Notes: generated from the letters alone by a model not told the origin. Counted from the first letter of the stretch, positions 35,274-45,231 are shown. The stretch: 64,000 nt of DNA from Rhizobiales bacterium SYSU XM002 (GCA_009846685.1 VWVY01000006.1:181208-245207), one strand, 5' to 3'. Program-made: numbers and translations.

Positions 35274-35990
35274 ATGCCGACAGCCGATGCCCATACTGAT
35301 CTTTCGCTGATCTCGCTGTTCCTGAACGCCCATTTCATCGTCAAGCTGGTGATGCTGGGCCTCCTGAGCGCATCGATCTGGTCCTGGGCGATCATCATCA
35401 ACAAGTCGCTGATGCTGCGGCGGATGAAAGGCCGGATGGACGATTTCGAGGATACCTTCTGGTCCGGCCAGAGCCTCGACGAGCTTTACCGCTCGCTCGC
35501 CCAGAAGACGCCGGACGGTTTTGCCGCGCTCTTCGTCGCCGCGATGGGCGAGTGGCGCCGCGCCTTCGAAGGGTCGGGTCGCGGCTTCGCCTCGCTCCAG
35601 ACACGCATCGACAAGGTGCTCGATGTCTCGATCGCCCGCGAGGTCGAACGGATCGAGTCCAAGCTGCTGGTGCTCGCGACCATTGCTTCGGTCGGCCCCT
35701 ATGTCGGCCTGTTCGGCACGGTGTTCGGCATCATGACCACGTTCCGCTCGATCGCGGCCTCAAAGAACACCTCGCTCGCCGTCGTCGCGCCGGGCATCGC
35801 CGAGGCGCTGTTCGCCACCGCCATCGCGCTGGTTGCGGCCATTCCGGCCAATATTTTCTACAACAAATTCGTCAAGGACGTCTCGCGCACGCAAGGACGC
35901 CTCGAGAGCTTCGCCGATGAGTTCTCGGCCATCCTCTCCCGCCAGATCGACGAACGCGCCGGCCAGCACGCCGCGCGCGGCGCAGCCTGA
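35274..35990 (+). CDS. tolQ: Tol-Pal system proton channel protein TolQ
   Basis: 238 residues from the ATG at 35274, which has GGAAGGA at good distance; ATGs at 35169 and 35250 are less likely. Three membrane helices (about 18-40, 135-157 and 170-192) with the channel signature GPYVGLFGTVFGIMTTF and PGIAEALFATAIALVAAIPA are typical of TolQ. With TolR it uses the proton gradient to energise TolA during outer-membrane constriction at division. First of tolQRAB. Confidence 0.95.
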   Translation: MPTADAHTDLSLISLFLNAHFIVKLVMLGLLSASIWSWAIIINKSLMLRRMKGRMDDFEDTFWSGQSLDELYRSLAQKTPDGFAALFVAAMGEWRRAFEGSGRGFASLQTRIDKVLDVSIAREVERIESKLLVLATIASVGPYVGLFGTVFGIMTTFRSIAASKNTSLAVVAPGIAEALFATAIALVAAIPANIFYNKFVKDVSRTQGRLESFADEFSAILSRQIDERAGQHAARGAA

Positions 35991-36001
35991 GGAGCAACGC
36001 C

Positions 36002-36451
36002 ATGGCCATGGCGATGAATGCAGGCGGAGGGGGCGGCAAGCGCCGACGATCGCGCCGTGCCATGCCGATGGCGGATCTCAACATGATTCCCTTCATCGAC
36101 GTGATGCTCGTGCTGCTCGTGATCTTCATGGTCGCCGCGCCATTGCTGACGACCGGCGTACCCGTGGATCTGCCGAAGACAGGCGCAGCGGAACTCAATA
36201 TCGACAAGAAGCCGCTCTCGGTCAGCATCGACGACAAGGGCAGCATTTTTGTTCAGGAGAAGCCTTCGAAGCTCGAAACGCTTGCGGACGATATCAAGGC
36301 GGTCGCCAAGGAAGGCTTCGATGAACGCATCTACGTGCGCGGTGCGGCGCAGGTGAACTATGGCCGCGTCGCCGAGGTTCTCGCGGTGCTGAAGACCGCA
36401 GGATACACCAAGACGGCGCTCGTCAATGCGCCGTCCGACGCGAAGAAATAG
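36002..36451 (+). CDS. tolR: Tol-Pal system protein TolR
   Basis: 149 residues: basic cytosolic start with KRRRSRRAMPMADLNMIPF, one membrane helix (about 29-50) with the functionally essential Asp in MIPFIDVMLVLLVIF, and a periplasmic domain. GAGGAGCAACG lies upstream. TolR forms the stator channel with TolQ. The spacing to tolA is 17 bases. Confidence 0.95.
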   Translation: MAMAMNAGGGGGKRRRSRRAMPMADLNMIPFIDVMLVLLVIFMVAAPLLTTGVPVDLPKTGAAELNIDKKPLSVSIDDKGSIFVQEKPSKLETLADDIKAVAKEGFDERIYVRGAAQVNYGRVAEVLAVLKTAGYTKTALVNAPSDAKK

Positions 36452-36468
36452 GGAAGGAGTCGGAACGC

Positions 36469-37683
36469 TTGGCGCTCGCCTTTCGGGATCATCTCGGACG
36501 GTTTCTCTCCTGGCGGCAGCCGGGCGGCATGGTCTCGGCCAGCGCCCATGCCATGCTGCTCCTCGCCGGCGTCTATGCCTTCAATTCCGCCCAGCCATTC
36601 TCGCCGGCGACCGAGGCCCTGCCGGTCGAGGTCGTGTCCGACAGTGCCTTCAACGAGATGATGAAGGGCGACAAGAACGCCAAGGACAAGGCGGCCGTGA
36701 CCGAACGTCGCGTCGATCGCGTCGCCGAGACCAGGGAAGACAAGGACAAGGGCGTCGCCAAGACCGATTCCCCCGCCCCGCCGGTGAAGCAGGAAGAGGC
36801 GCAGGCCGAAAAGCCCGAGCCGGAGCAGAAGGTCGCGATCGCTACCCCGCCCGTGCGCCCGCCGGAACTGCGCACCGCCCCGCCGGAGCCGAAGCCGCCG
36901 GCGCAGATCGAGGAAGACGACAAGATCGACGAGCAGGCCGAGCTGCTGCGCAAGAAGCGCGAGGAAGAGAAAAAGATCGAGGAGCAGAAGAAGCTCGAAG
37001 AGGCTGCCCGCGCCGAGGCCAAGCGCAAGCTTGAGGAAAAGCGCCTCGAAGAGAAGCGCAAGGAGGAGGCCCTCGCCCGCGAGGAAAAGCGCAAGCTTGA
37101 AGAGACGCTGAAGGCGGAAGCCGAGGCCGAACGCAAGGCCGAGGAACTCAAGAAGGCCCAAGAGAAGAAAAAGGCTGAAGCCGCGAAGAAAGCCGCCGAA
37201 GCCAAGGCGAAGCGTGACCAGGAGAAGCGCGAAGCCGAAGAGGAGAAGAAGCTCAACGACGCCATCAGCAAGAAGCTGCTGGCCTCGCGCGACACGCCTT
37301 CGTCAACGGGTTCGACAGGCGCGGCGGTGCATAACCGCTCGACGCTCGGCACCGCCACGGCGACCGGCGCGAAGCTCTCGCCCTCGGATCGCGCGCAGTT
37401 GATCGGCATTCTGACCGAGCAGATGAGCCGCTGTATCTCCTACTCCGGCACCGCGCCGAAAACCGGACCGCAGTTGACCTTCACGCTCGCTCAAGGCGGC
37501 ACGATTGTCGGCGGTGTCAATCTGGTCAACCGTTCCGGTGAAAGCAATTTCGTTCCTTTCGCAGAAGCGACAATGCGTGCGCTCCGCAATTGCCAACCTT
37601 ACCGCGTACCCGCCCGGTTCCTCGCGACTTACGAGGACTGGAAGAACATCCGGCTGAATATCGATACGTCCGAAATGCAGTAG
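36469..37683 (+). CDS. tolA: cell envelope integrity protein TolA
   Basis: 404 residues from a TTG at 36469, supported by AAGGAG nine bases upstream; the first ATG (36529) would cut into the membrane region. An N-terminal membrane helix (about 20-40) is followed by an acidic/proline linker and a long Lys/Glu/Ala helical domain (about 150-265), then a small C-terminal domain (about 305-404) with one motif MSRCISYSGTAP and a later Cys (NCQPYRVPA). This is the standard TolA layout, with the C-terminal domain spanning to TolB/Pal at the outer membrane. Confidence 0.94.
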   Translation: MALAFRDHLGRFLSWRQPGGMVSASAHAMLLLAGVYAFNSAQPFSPATEALPVEVVSDSAFNEMMKGDKNAKDKAAVTERRVDRVAETREDKDKGVAKTDSPAPPVKQEEAQAEKPEPEQKVAIATPPVRPPELRTAPPEPKPPAQIEEDDKIDEQAELLRKKREEEKKIEEQKKLEEAARAEAKRKLEEKRLEEKRKEEALAREEKRKLEETLKAEAEAERKAEELKKAQEKKKAEAAKKAAEAKAKRDQEKREAEEEKKLNDAISKKLLASRDTPSSTGSTGAAVHNRSTLGTATATGAKLSPSDRAQLIGILTEQMSRCISYSGTAPKTGPQLTFTLAQGGTIVGGVNLVNRSGESNFVPFAEATMRALRNCQPYRVPARFLATYEDWKNIRLNIDTSEMQ

Positions 37684-37741
37684 TGCCGGGAAGTGCCATG
37701 AACCCGTCCGAAACGAACCGCCACAACACGAGCCAGACGCC

Positions 37742-39094
37742 ATGAACCGCCCTTTCCAGCTCTTCCGCCCGGTGATCTTCGCGATCGGCCTGATCGCGGC
37801 GCTGATGGCGCCCCTCCTCATCGCCGGCCACGTGCACGCTCAAGCCGCCGGCTGCCGCTCCGGGGAACTCTGCATCGACCTCAACCCGAAGAACTTCAAG
37901 CCGATGCCGATCGCGATCGTCACCTTCACCGGCGATACGCAGGCGAGCGCGGTTTCCGAGATCATCAGTTCCAACCTGAAGCGCTCCGGCGTCTTCGAGC
38001 CGATCGACCCCGCCCGCCATCCTGAAAAGGCGCTCGGTTTCGATGCGGTGCCGAATTTCCAAGCATGGACCGCCGCCGGCGCGCAGGCCATCGTCACCGG
38101 TCGCATCGTCCGCGATGGCGGGCGGGTCGCGGTCGAATACCGGCTCTGGGACGCGACGACCGGCAAACAGGTCGTCGGCCAGAAACACGCGATCGATCCG
38201 CAGAACTGGCGCCGCCTCGCCCACCTTGCCTCGGACGCCGTTTTCGAACGCATGACCGGTGAGACCGGGTTCTTCGACACGCGCATCATCTTCGTCGACG
38301 AGACCGGCCCGAAGGACAAGCGCCGCAAGCGCCTCGCCATCATCGATCAGGATGGCGCGAATTTCCGCGCGCTTTCGGGCGGCAACGAACTGCTGCTCAC
38401 CCCGCGCTATTCCCCGCGCGGTGACCGGGTCGCTTTCATGGCGCTTTCCGAGGACGGCCGCGCCAGCGTGCAGGTGCTCGATCTCGCCTCCGGCCGCCGC
38501 TCCGTGATTGGCGGCGGCAACGATTCGGCCAGCTTCGCCCCGCGCTTCGCGCCCAACGGATCGCAGCTTGCGCTCAGCGTCGAAACGGGCGGCAACACCA
38601 ATCTCGCCGTCGCGGACGCCACCTCGGGCCAGATCCGCCGCATCACCAGCGGCAGCGCCATCGACACGTCGCCCTCCTACTCGCCCGACGGTAGCCAAAT
38701 CGCTTTCGAGAGTGACCGCGGCGGCGGGCAGCAGATCTACATCATGGGCGCTGACGGCTCCGGCGCGCGGCGCATCTCCTTCGGCGACGGGCGCTACTCG
38801 ACGCCGGTGTGGTCGCCGAAGGGCGATTACATCGCCTTCACCCGCCAGAAGGCGAATTCCTTCGCCATCGGCATCATGAAGCCCGATGGTTCGGGCGAGC
38901 GCATCCTTACCGAGGGTTATCACAACGAGGGCCCGAGCTGGGCGCCGAACGGGCGTTACGTCGTGTTCTTCCGCGATTCCGGCGCCGGACCGAAGCTCTA
39001 CATGGCCGATGTCAACGGTCGCGTTGACGTCGCAATCCCGACGCCGGCCTTTGCCTCCGATCCGAGCTGGTCGCCGTTGATCTCGGCCCGCTGA
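37742..39094 (+). CDS. tolB: Tol-Pal system beta-propeller protein TolB
   Basis: 450 residues with a signal peptide (about 1-36, ending HVHAQA), an N-terminal alpha/beta domain (about 40-170) and a six-bladed beta-propeller made of repeats such as [19 protein letters not shown] and [16 protein letters not shown]. This periplasmic protein docks with Pal and TolA. The final base of its stop codon is the first base of the queC start codon (TGATGG), so the two genes overlap by one base. Confidence 0.96.
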   Translation: MNRPFQLFRPVIFAIGLIAALMAPLLIAGHVHAQAAGCRSGELCIDLNPKNFKPMPIAIVTFTGDTQASAVSEIISSNLKRSGVFEPIDPARHPEKALGFDAVPNFQAWTAAGAQAIVTGRIVRDGGRVAVEYRLWDATTGKQVVGQKHAIDPQNWRRLAHLASDAVFERMTGETGFFDTRIIFVDETGPKDKRRKRLAIIDQDGANFRALSGGNELLLTPRYSPRGDRVAFMALSEDGRASVQVLDLASGRRSVIGGGNDSASFAPRFAPNGSQLALSVETGGNTNLAVADATSGQIRRITSGSAIDTSPSYSPDGSQIAFESDRGGGQQIYIMGADGSGARRISFGDGRYSTPVWSPKGDYIAFTRQKANSFAIGIMKPDGSGERILTEGYHNEGPSWAPNGRYVVFFRDSGAGPKLYMADVNGRVDVAIPTPAFASDPSWSPLISAR

Positions 39095-39798
39095 TGGCCG
39101 TGGAAAACGAAACCGCGCTCGTCCTGTTCTCGGGCGGGCAGGATTCGGCGACCTGCCTCGCCTGGGCGCTCGACCGCTTCGCCCGCGTCGAGACCATCGG
39201 CTTCGACTACGGCCAGCGACATCTGGTCGAACTCTCCTGCCGTGAGAATTTCCGTGCCGGGCTCGGGCGGCTCAGGCCCGGCTGGGCTGCGCGGCTTGGT
39301 GAGGACCACATTGTCGATCTCGGCGTCCTCGGTGCGATGTCGCAAACCGCACTCACCCGCGAGGTTGAAATGGCGATGGGGGCCGAGGGCCTGCCGAATA
39401 CCTTCGTGCCGGGCCGGAATCTCATCTTTCTCACCTTCGCCGCCGCTCTCGCCTACCGGCGCGGCCTCAAGCATATCGTCACCGGCGTGTGCGAAACGGA
39501 TTATTCCGGCTATCCCGATTGCCGCGACGACACGATCAAGGCGCTTCAGGTCGCGATCAATCTGGGCATGGAGCGCCGTTTCGTCCTGCATACGCCGTTG
39601 ATGTGGATCGACAAGGCGGAAACTTTCGCGCTTGCGGAACGGCTCGGCGGGCCACGCCTTGTCGATCTCATCGTCGAGGAGACGCATACCTGCTACGTGG
39701 GAACGCGTGACACGCGCCACGAATGGGGCTACGGGTGCGGTCAATGTCCCGCCTGCGAATTGCGGGCCGCCGGCTTCGCGCGGTTCCGGAGGCGGTGA
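39094..39798 (+). CDS. queC: 7-cyano-7-deazaguanine synthase QueC
   Basis: 234 residues with the ATP-PPase loop [16 protein letters not shown] at the start and the zinc-binding cysteines in the C-terminal [15 protein letters not shown] and [10 protein letters not shown]. It converts 7-carboxy-7-deazaguanine to preQ0 in queuosine synthesis. Its position inside the tol-pal cluster is seen in other Alphaproteobacteria, and the next gene encodes a VUT-family transporter, a family that includes queuosine-precursor importers. Confidence 0.94.
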   Translation: MAVENETALVLFSGGQDSATCLAWALDRFARVETIGFDYGQRHLVELSCRENFRAGLGRLRPGWAARLGEDHIVDLGVLGAMSQTALTREVEMAMGAEGLPNTFVPGRNLIFLTFAAALAYRRGLKHIVTGVCETDYSGYPDCRDDTIKALQVAINLGMERRFVLHTPLMWIDKAETFALAERLGGPRLVDLIVEETHTCYVGTRDTRHEWGYGCGQCPACELRAAGFARFRRR

Positions 39799-39857
39799 CA
39801 GAGCCGAAACAGGGTGGCTGATCCCTCAAAGCCCGAACGGGCCAAAGCGAGCATTCC

Positions 39858-40424
39858 ATGACAAATATCGACTCCATCCGCCGCCGCGAAGGCTTCGCCT
39901 TTCTCGCGGCCTTCGCCGCCTGCATTCCTGCCGCCAACTGGCTGATCCAGAATGCGGGCACCTTCTGCGTGCCGAATGGCCCCTGCCTCATCCCGGTCGC
40001 ACCGGGTCTCACCGCCCCGAGCGGTGTGCTGATGGTCGGCGTGGCGCTCGTGCTGCGCGATCTCGTACAACGCCGGCTCGGTGTCATCTGGTCCATGCTG
40101 GCGATCGTCATCGGCGCGGGTCTCTCCGCCTTTTTCGCGCCGCCGGCGCTGGTGACGGCCTCGCTGGCAGCCTTCCTCCTCTCTGAACTGGCGGATCTCG
40201 CGGTCTTCACCCCGCTCCAGAAGCGTGGGCTCGTTCTCGCCGCCGTGGCGAGCAGTCTCGTCGGGCTCGCGATCGATTCGATCGTCTTCCTCGGCCTCGC
40301 CTTCGGCTCGCTCGATTATCTCGGCGGACAGGTCGTCGGCAAGGCCTGGATGGTACTCCTCGCGATCCCGGTCCTGCGCTGGTTGCGCGAGCGCGATGCC
40401 GAGCGGGGCCTCCTTCCCGCCTGA
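39858..40424 (+). CDS. VUT-family (DUF165) transporter, possible queuosine-precursor importer
   Basis: 188 residues with five to six predicted membrane segments. The stretch APSGVLMVGVALVLRDLVQR and the PPALVTASLAAFLLSELADL part fit the VUT/YhhQ family (Pfam PF02592), some members of which import preQ0/preQ1. It lies 59 bases after queC. Since QueC makes preQ0, an importer beside it points to both making and salvaging the base, or to a related role. Family assignment is good; substrate is inferred from position. Confidence 0.78.
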   Translation: MTNIDSIRRREGFAFLAAFAACIPAANWLIQNAGTFCVPNGPCLIPVAPGLTAPSGVLMVGVALVLRDLVQRRLGVIWSMLAIVIGAGLSAFFAPPALVTASLAAFLLSELADLAVFTPLQKRGLVLAAVASSLVGLAIDSIVFLGLAFGSLDYLGGQVVGKAWMVLLAIPVLRWLRERDAERGLLPA

Positions 40425-40459
40425 AATGCGCGTAACGTCAAGAAAGCGTTCACCATTTG

Positions 40460-40512
40460 CCGTAAAGTCGCCATGCGGAACCGCTCTATTGCGGTTCCGT
40501 TAGGCTTTACGG
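40460..40512 (+). promoter_or_regulatory. nested double stem-loop in the region upstream of pal
   Basis: An outer perfect 8-bp stem (40460-40467 with 40505-40512) encloses an inner perfect 9-bp stem (40476-40484 with 40491-40499, loop TCTATT), with an 8/5 internal loop between. It may end the queC-VUT transcript, but lacks a T-tract, or act as a structured leader of pal. Confidence 0.5.
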
Positions 40513-40543
40513 AAGCTTTCGTTAATCGCCGCAATCTTAAGTG

Positions 40544-40565
40544 ATTGGCTGGGGCTTGAGCCAAT
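40544..40565 (+). promoter_or_regulatory. hairpin just upstream of the pal ribosome binding site
   Basis: ATTGGCT (40544-40550) pairs perfectly with AGCCAAT (40559-40565) around an eight-base loop. It ends four bases before the AAGGAG that precedes pal, so it could influence pal translation or mRNA stability. Confidence 0.4.
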
Positions 40566-40582
40566 TTCAAGGAGTTTATGGG

Positions 40583-41080
40583 ATGCTTCCCGCTTATGTT
40601 TCCGCGCGCGGCTCGCGCATTGCCGCCGCCATTCTGGTCGCCGGGCTGCTCGGCGCCTGCGCCTCCAAGAACACCGATGCCGATGGTGCCGGCGGTGCCG
40701 GTGGCGCCTCGACGCCGGGCTCGATCCAGGATTTCGTCGTCAATGTCGGCGATCGCGTGTTCTTCGATTCGGATTCGTCCGAGATCAACGGGCAGGGCCA
40801 GCAGACGCTCGACAAGCAGGCGCAGTGGCTCAACCGTTACCCGCGCTATTCCTTCACGCTCGAGGGCCATGCCGACGAACGCGGCACGCGCGAATACAAC
40901 TTCGCGCTCGGCGCCCGTCGTGCCGAGGCCGCGAAGAACTATCTCGTTGCCCGCGGCGTCGGTGCCAACCGCATCCGCACCACCTCGTTCGGCAAGGAAC
41001 GCCCGGTTGCGGTCTGCAATGACATCTCATGCTGGTCGCAGAACCGCCGCGCCGTCACGGTGCTGAACGGCGGTGGCTGA
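40583..41080 (+). CDS. pal: peptidoglycan-associated lipoprotein Pal
   Basis: 165 residues from the ATG at 40583 (AAGGAG upstream). A lipobox (LVAGLLGAC) follows a basic/hydrophobic signal, so the mature protein is lipid-anchored to the outer membrane. A Gly/Ala-rich linker leads to the OmpA-C domain (about 52-162) with the peptidoglycan-binding pattern LEGHADERGTREYNFALG and the C-terminal NRRAVTVLN. It is the outer-membrane end of the Tol-Pal machine. Cysteines in CNDISCW are the conserved pair near the C-terminus. Confidence 0.96.
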   Translation: MLPAYVSARGSRIAAAILVAGLLGACASKNTDADGAGGAGGASTPGSIQDFVVNVGDRVFFDSDSSEINGQGQQTLDKQAQWLNRYPRYSFTLEGHADERGTREYNFALGARRAEAAKNYLVARGVGANRIRTTSFGKERPVAVCNDISCWSQNRRAVTVLNGGG

Positions 41081-41134
41081 CCGCGACACGATCCGGGAGG
41101 CCGGAACTGGCCTCCTGCCACCTGACACGCTAGA

Positions 41135-42088
41135 ATGATCAGAATGGTCCTGTTGCCCGCTCGCCTCCGAGGCACCGTTTTCGCCCTGATCGCCGGCCTT
41201 GCGTTCGCCGTCGGGATCGCCGCGCCTGTCCGCTCGCAGGATGCCGCCGACATCCTCCTCCGGCTCGATCGACTGGAGAATGAAAACCGCCGGCTGAACG
41301 GTCAGGTCGAGGAGTTGATGTTTCAGCTTCGCCGCACCGAGGATCAGCTCAAGCGTTTCCAGACCGACGCCGACACTCGCTTCCGCGATCTCGAAGGTGG
41401 ACGGGGCGGCGCACCGCGCCCCGCGACGCCAGCCCCCGCTCCAGCGCCGGGCCGTCGATCCGATGCCTTTGACCCCAATGCGAACGGCGCCGCGCCCGGC
41501 GCGCCCCGCCAGCTTGGCGCCCCCGGCGCCCCCCTGGCACCGCTGACCCCACCCGTTTCGAGCGGCGTCGCGACACCGCCGGGCATGCCTTTGCCCGGAG
41601 GCGCTATCCCGCCAGGCGGACGGCCCGTACAAGGCGGCGATATCGGCACGCCACTTGATGTGACCGGCCGTCGCCCGCCACAGCCGGATCTCGTTCCCGA
41701 TACCAACAATCCGCAATCGAGCTTCGCCTATGCCAAAGGTCTTCTGGATCGCGGCGACTTCGAGCAGTCCGAGGGCGAATTTCGCCGTTTCCTGACCGCC
41801 TATCCCAAAGATCGGCGCGTGCCGGAAGCAACCTTCTGGCTCGGCGAGAGCTATCTGCGCCGCACGCGTTACCGCGAGGCGGCCGAGCAGTTCCTCAACG
41901 TCACCACCAAGCATTCCGGTGCCTCGCGTGCGCCAGAGGCGATGCTCAAGCTCGGCATCTCGCTTCGCGGACTCGGCGCCAATCAAGAGGCATGCGGCAC
42001 CTTCGATCAGGTGACGAGGAAGTACCCTAAGGCATCGGCCTCGATCCGTCAGGCTGTCGAACGCGAAAAGGCGCGCGCGAAATGCTGA
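41135..42088 (+). CDS. cpoB: Tol-Pal system protein YbgF/CpoB
   Basis: 317 residues: signal peptide (about 1-35, ending VRSQ), a short coiled-coil trimerisation segment (about 36-85), a long Pro/Gly/Ala-rich linker (about 90-195), and C-terminal TPR repeats (FAYAKGLLDRGDFEQSEGEF, FWLGESYLRRTRYREAAEQF). This is the standard CpoB layout; the protein links Tol-Pal to peptidoglycan synthesis at the septum. The linker is longer than in E. coli. It overlaps tilS by seven bases. An ATG at 41144 is an alternative start. Confidence 0.9.
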   Translation: MIRMVLLPARLRGTVFALIAGLAFAVGIAAPVRSQDAADILLRLDRLENENRRLNGQVEELMFQLRRTEDQLKRFQTDADTRFRDLEGGRGGAPRPATPAPAPAPGRRSDAFDPNANGAAPGAPRQLGAPGAPLAPLTPPVSSGVATPPGMPLPGGAIPPGGRPVQGGDIGTPLDVTGRRPPQPDLVPDTNNPQSSFAYAKGLLDRGDFEQSEGEFRRFLTAYPKDRRVPEATFWLGESYLRRTRYREAAEQFLNVTTKHSGASRAPEAMLKLGISLRGLGANQEACGTFDQVTRKYPKASASIRQAVEREKARAKC

Positions 42089-43176
42089 CGGGAGCCGACG
42101 TGAACGAGGATGACGACAGCGCCCTGATCGACACCCTGCCGCTCACGCCGGAAGAAGCGCTCGCGCTGTTTCGTGGTGCCCTCGGCAACGATGATTGCTC
42201 CGGCATGCTGCTCTGCGTTTCCGGCGGACCGGATTCGATGGCCTCACTAGGCCTTGCGGTCGCGGCCCGCGCCTTCCTGCCGCCGATCGCCGTTGCCACG
42301 GTTGACCACGGGCTTCGGCCGGAATCGAAGGACGAGGCGGCTTTCGTCAGCGCCTTCTGCAAGGAGCTCAAGGTTCCCCACTGCACCCTGGTGTGGACCG
42401 AGGGACCTGGTCCCGATGTCAGTCAGGACACAGCGCGCAAGGGCCGTTACGCCCTGCTCGTCGGCCATGCCCGAACGATCGACGCAAGCCATATCGTCAC
42501 CGCCCATACGCTCGACGATCAGGCCGAGACGGTGCTGATGCGGATGGCGGCGGGCTCTGGCATCGGCGGCCTCGGCGCGATGCGGCCGAATGTCGTGCGC
42601 GGCGCGGTGCGCCATATCCGCCCTTTTCTCGAGGTGCCGAAGAGCCGCCTCGTCGCCACCTGCTCGGAACACAATTGGCATTTCGCCGACGATCCGAGCA
42701 ATTTCAACAACCGCTTCACCCGCACGCGGATGCGCGCCCTGATTCCCATGCTTGCGAGCGAAGGGCTGACCCCTGAGCGCCTCGGCACGCTCGCCGCCCG
42801 CGCCCGCCGCACCGAGGATGCGCTCGATCAGGTCGCTCGCCGCACAGTCGAGGGTGCGATCGTCCGTCGCGCGGCAGACGGCGGCGCGATCCGGCTCAAG
42901 GCCGATCCGTTCTACACCGAGCCCTTCGACCTTGCGCTCCGCATGCTGCGCCGGTCGATGCTGGCTATCGGTGCCGAGAAGGACCGCGAGGTGCAGATTT
43001 CGCTCGCCAAGCTCGAACGCCTCCTCAAGAATCTGCGGATGGCAATCCGCGACCAGCGGCCCTTCCGCCAATCGCTCGCCTGGTCCGTGATCGCACACGG
43101 CGGCGGTTTCATCGAGGTCCGGGTGGCCCCGCCCAGACGCGCGCTGCGCGACCGCGTGGCGAGCGGCAACCGCTGA
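42082..43176 (+). CDS. tilS: tRNA(Ile)-lysidine synthetase TilS
   Basis: 364 residues with the PP-loop LCVSGGPDSMASLG (SGGPDS at about 47-52) and the LDDQAETVLMRM and FAD(DPSN) segments of TilS. It adds lysine to C34 of tRNA-Ile(CAU) so that AUA is read as Ile. The ATG at 42082 lies inside the end of cpoB; a GTG at 42100 preceded by GGGAG is an alternative start. A tilS-ftsH neighbourhood is common in bacteria. Confidence 0.92.
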   Translation: MLTGADVNEDDDSALIDTLPLTPEEALALFRGALGNDDCSGMLLCVSGGPDSMASLGLAVAARAFLPPIAVATVDHGLRPESKDEAAFVSAFCKELKVPHCTLVWTEGPGPDVSQDTARKGRYALLVGHARTIDASHIVTAHTLDDQAETVLMRMAAGSGIGGLGAMRPNVVRGAVRHIRPFLEVPKSRLVATCSEHNWHFADDPSNFNNRFTRTRMRALIPMLASEGLTPERLGTLAARARRTEDALDQVARRTVEGAIVRRAADGGAIRLKADPFYTEPFDLALRMLRRSMLAIGAEKDREVQISLAKLERLLKNLRMAIRDQRPFRQSLAWSVIAHGGGFIEVRVAPPRRALRDRVASGNR

Positions 43177-43215
43177 CGCTGATTTACGAAGCTGCGTGAT
43201 TCAACACCCGGCTCG

Positions 43216-43244
43216 CTTGGCATTTCGGACTGCCGCTCCTAAAT
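43216..43244 (+). promoter_or_regulatory. RpoH-type promoter candidate for ftsH
   Basis: CTTG (43216-43219) and CCTAAAT (43238-43244) are separated by 18 bases, close to the alphaproteobacterial sigma-32 pattern CTTG-N17/18-CYTATnT. Transcription would start about 55-60 bases before the ftsH ATG. ftsH is heat-shock regulated in many bacteria, and rpoH is in this window, which supports but does not prove the call. Confidence 0.45.
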
Positions 43245-43308
43245 AGGAAGCATTGAGGGGATGTTGGCCCTGTGCTCACGCCCCAAGGAACGGTGAGATA
43301 AGCGCCTT

Positions 43309-45231
43309 ATGAACCCGAACGTCCGCAACATCGCCCTCTGGGCCATCATCCTCCTCTTGGTGCTGGCTCTGGTCTCGGTCTTCCAGAGCCCGTCCGGCCG
43401 GTCGTCGGGACAGGAGATTTCCTACTCGACCTTCGTGGACGCGGTGGAGAAGGGACGCATCGAGCGGATGGTGTTCTCGGGCAACGAAGTAACCGGCACC
43501 TTCAATGACGGCTCCGGCTCGTTCCAGGCCTATGTGCCGATGGATTCCAAGCTGATCGAGCGCATCCGTGAGAAGCACATCAACGTCTCGTTCCGGTCGC
43601 CGAATGCCGACAATCCCTGGTACATGTCGTTGATCGTCAACTGGCTGCCGCTGATCTTCTTCCTCGGCGTCTGGATTTTCATGTCCCGCCAGATGCAGAA
43701 CGGCGCGGGGCGGGCGATGGGCTTCGGCAAGTCGAAGGCCAAGCTCCTCACCGAGGCGCATGGCCGCGTGACGTTCGAGGATGTCGCCGGCATCGACGAG
43801 GCGAAGGAAGACCTTCAGGAAATCGTCGAGTTCCTGCGCGATCCGCAGAAATTCCAGCGTCTCGGCGGCCGCATTCCCAGAGGTGTGCTCCTTGTCGGCC
43901 CGCCGGGGACGGGTAAGACGCTCACCGCGCGCGCCGTCGCCGGTGAGGCGAACGTGCCGTTCTTCACGATTTCCGGCTCCGATTTCGTCGAGATGTTTGT
44001 CGGCGTCGGCGCGTCCCGCGTCCGTGACATGTTCGCGGAAGCGAAGAAGAACGCGCCCTGCATCATCTTCATCGACGAGATCGACGCGGTCGGTCGCCAT
44101 CGCGGCGCCGGTCTCGGCGGCGGCAATGACGAACGCGAGCAGACGCTGAACCAGCTCCTCGTCGAGATGGACGGGTTCGAAGCCAACGAAGGCGTCATCA
44201 TCATCGCCGCGACTAACCGTCCGGACGTTCTCGACCCTGCGCTGCTCCGCCCCGGCCGCTTCGACCGTCAGATTGTCGTGCCGCTGCCGGACGTCAACGG
44301 CCGCGAGAAGATCCTGCGTGTCCACACTCGCAAGGTGCCGATGGCGCCGGATGTCAACCTCAAGACGCTCGCGCGCGGCACGCCCGGCTTCTCCGGTGCA
44401 GACCTGATGAACCTCGTCAACGAGGCCGCCCTGCTGGCTGCCCGTCGCAACCGCCGCCTCGTTACCCATCAGGAGTTCGAGGACGCCAAGGACAAGGTGA
44501 TGATGGGCGCCGAGCGCAAGTCGATGGCGATGAGCGACGACGAGAAGCGCAACACCGCCTATCATGAGGCCGGCCACGCGATCATCGCGCTCAAGATGGC
44601 GGGCATCGATCCGATCCATAAGGCGACGATCATCCCGCGCGGCCGCGCGCTCGGCATGGTGATGACCCTGCCGGAGGGCGACCGTTACTCGATGAACCAC
44701 GAGAAGTCGCTCGCCCGCCTTGCGATGCTGTTCGGTGGCCGCGAAGCCGAGATCTACAAGTTCGGCCCCGAGAAGGTCACCAACGGCGCGACCGGCGATA
44801 TCCAGATGGCGACCTCCCTCGCCCGCGCGATGGTGATGGAATGGGGCATGAGCGATAAGCTCGGCCGCGTCCGCTATGCTTCGAACCAGCAGGAGATTTT
44901 CCTCGGCCATTCCGTCGCGCAGTCGACCAACATGTCCGATGAAACCGCCAAGCTGATCGACGAGGAAGTGCGCCAGCTGATCGAGGGCGGCGAGAACACC
45001 GCCCGCAAGATCATCACCGACAACAAGGAGCAGTTCGAGGCTATCGCCCAGGCGCTGCTCGAATTCGAGACCCTGACCGGGGACGAACTCCGCGATCTGA
45101 TGGACGGCAAGCGCCCGAACCGCGAGGACCCGGATGAACCGCAGACGCCGCGCGGCTCCGCCGTGCCGGTCGCGGGCAAGCCGCGCCCGCCGGAGCCTGA
45201 TACCGGGCTGGAGCCCCAGCCGCAGGGCTGA
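43309..45231 (+). CDS. ftsH: ATP-dependent zinc metalloprotease FtsH
   Basis: 640 residues. Two membrane helices (about 8-26 and 103-124) flank a small periplasmic domain. The AAA+ module has Walker A GPPGTGKT (about 197-204), Walker [14 protein letters not shown] and an arginine-finger region [15 protein letters not shown]; the protease has the zinc motif HEAGH (419-423). The C-terminal tail is Pro/Glu-rich. It degrades misfolded membrane proteins and specific cytoplasmic ones such as RpoH and LpxC in E. coli. A terminator follows. Confidence 0.97.
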   Translation: MNPNVRNIALWAIILLLVLALVSVFQSPSGRSSGQEISYSTFVDAVEKGRIERMVFSGNEVTGTFNDGSGSFQAYVPMDSKLIERIREKHINVSFRSPNADNPWYMSLIVNWLPLIFFLGVWIFMSRQMQNGAGRAMGFGKSKAKLLTEAHGRVTFEDVAGIDEAKEDLQEIVEFLRDPQKFQRLGGRIPRGVLLVGPPGTGKTLTARAVAGEANVPFFTISGSDFVEMFVGVGASRVRDMFAEAKKNAPCIIFIDEIDAVGRHRGAGLGGGNDEREQTLNQLLVEMDGFEANEGVIIIAATNRPDVLDPALLRPGRFDRQIVVPLPDVNGREKILRVHTRKVPMAPDVNLKTLARGTPGFSGADLMNLVNEAALLAARRNRRLVTHQEFEDAKDKVMMGAERKSMAMSDDEKRNTAYHEAGHAIIALKMAGIDPIHKATIIPRGRALGMVMTLPEGDRYSMNHEKSLARLAMLFGGREAEIYKFGPEKVTNGATGDIQMATSLARAMVMEWGMSDKLGRVRYASNQQEIFLGHSVAQSTNMSDETAKLIDEEVRQLIEGGENTARKIITDNKEQFEAIAQALLEFETLTGDELRDLMDGKRPNREDPDEPQTPRGSAVPVAGKPRPPEPDTGLEPQPQG

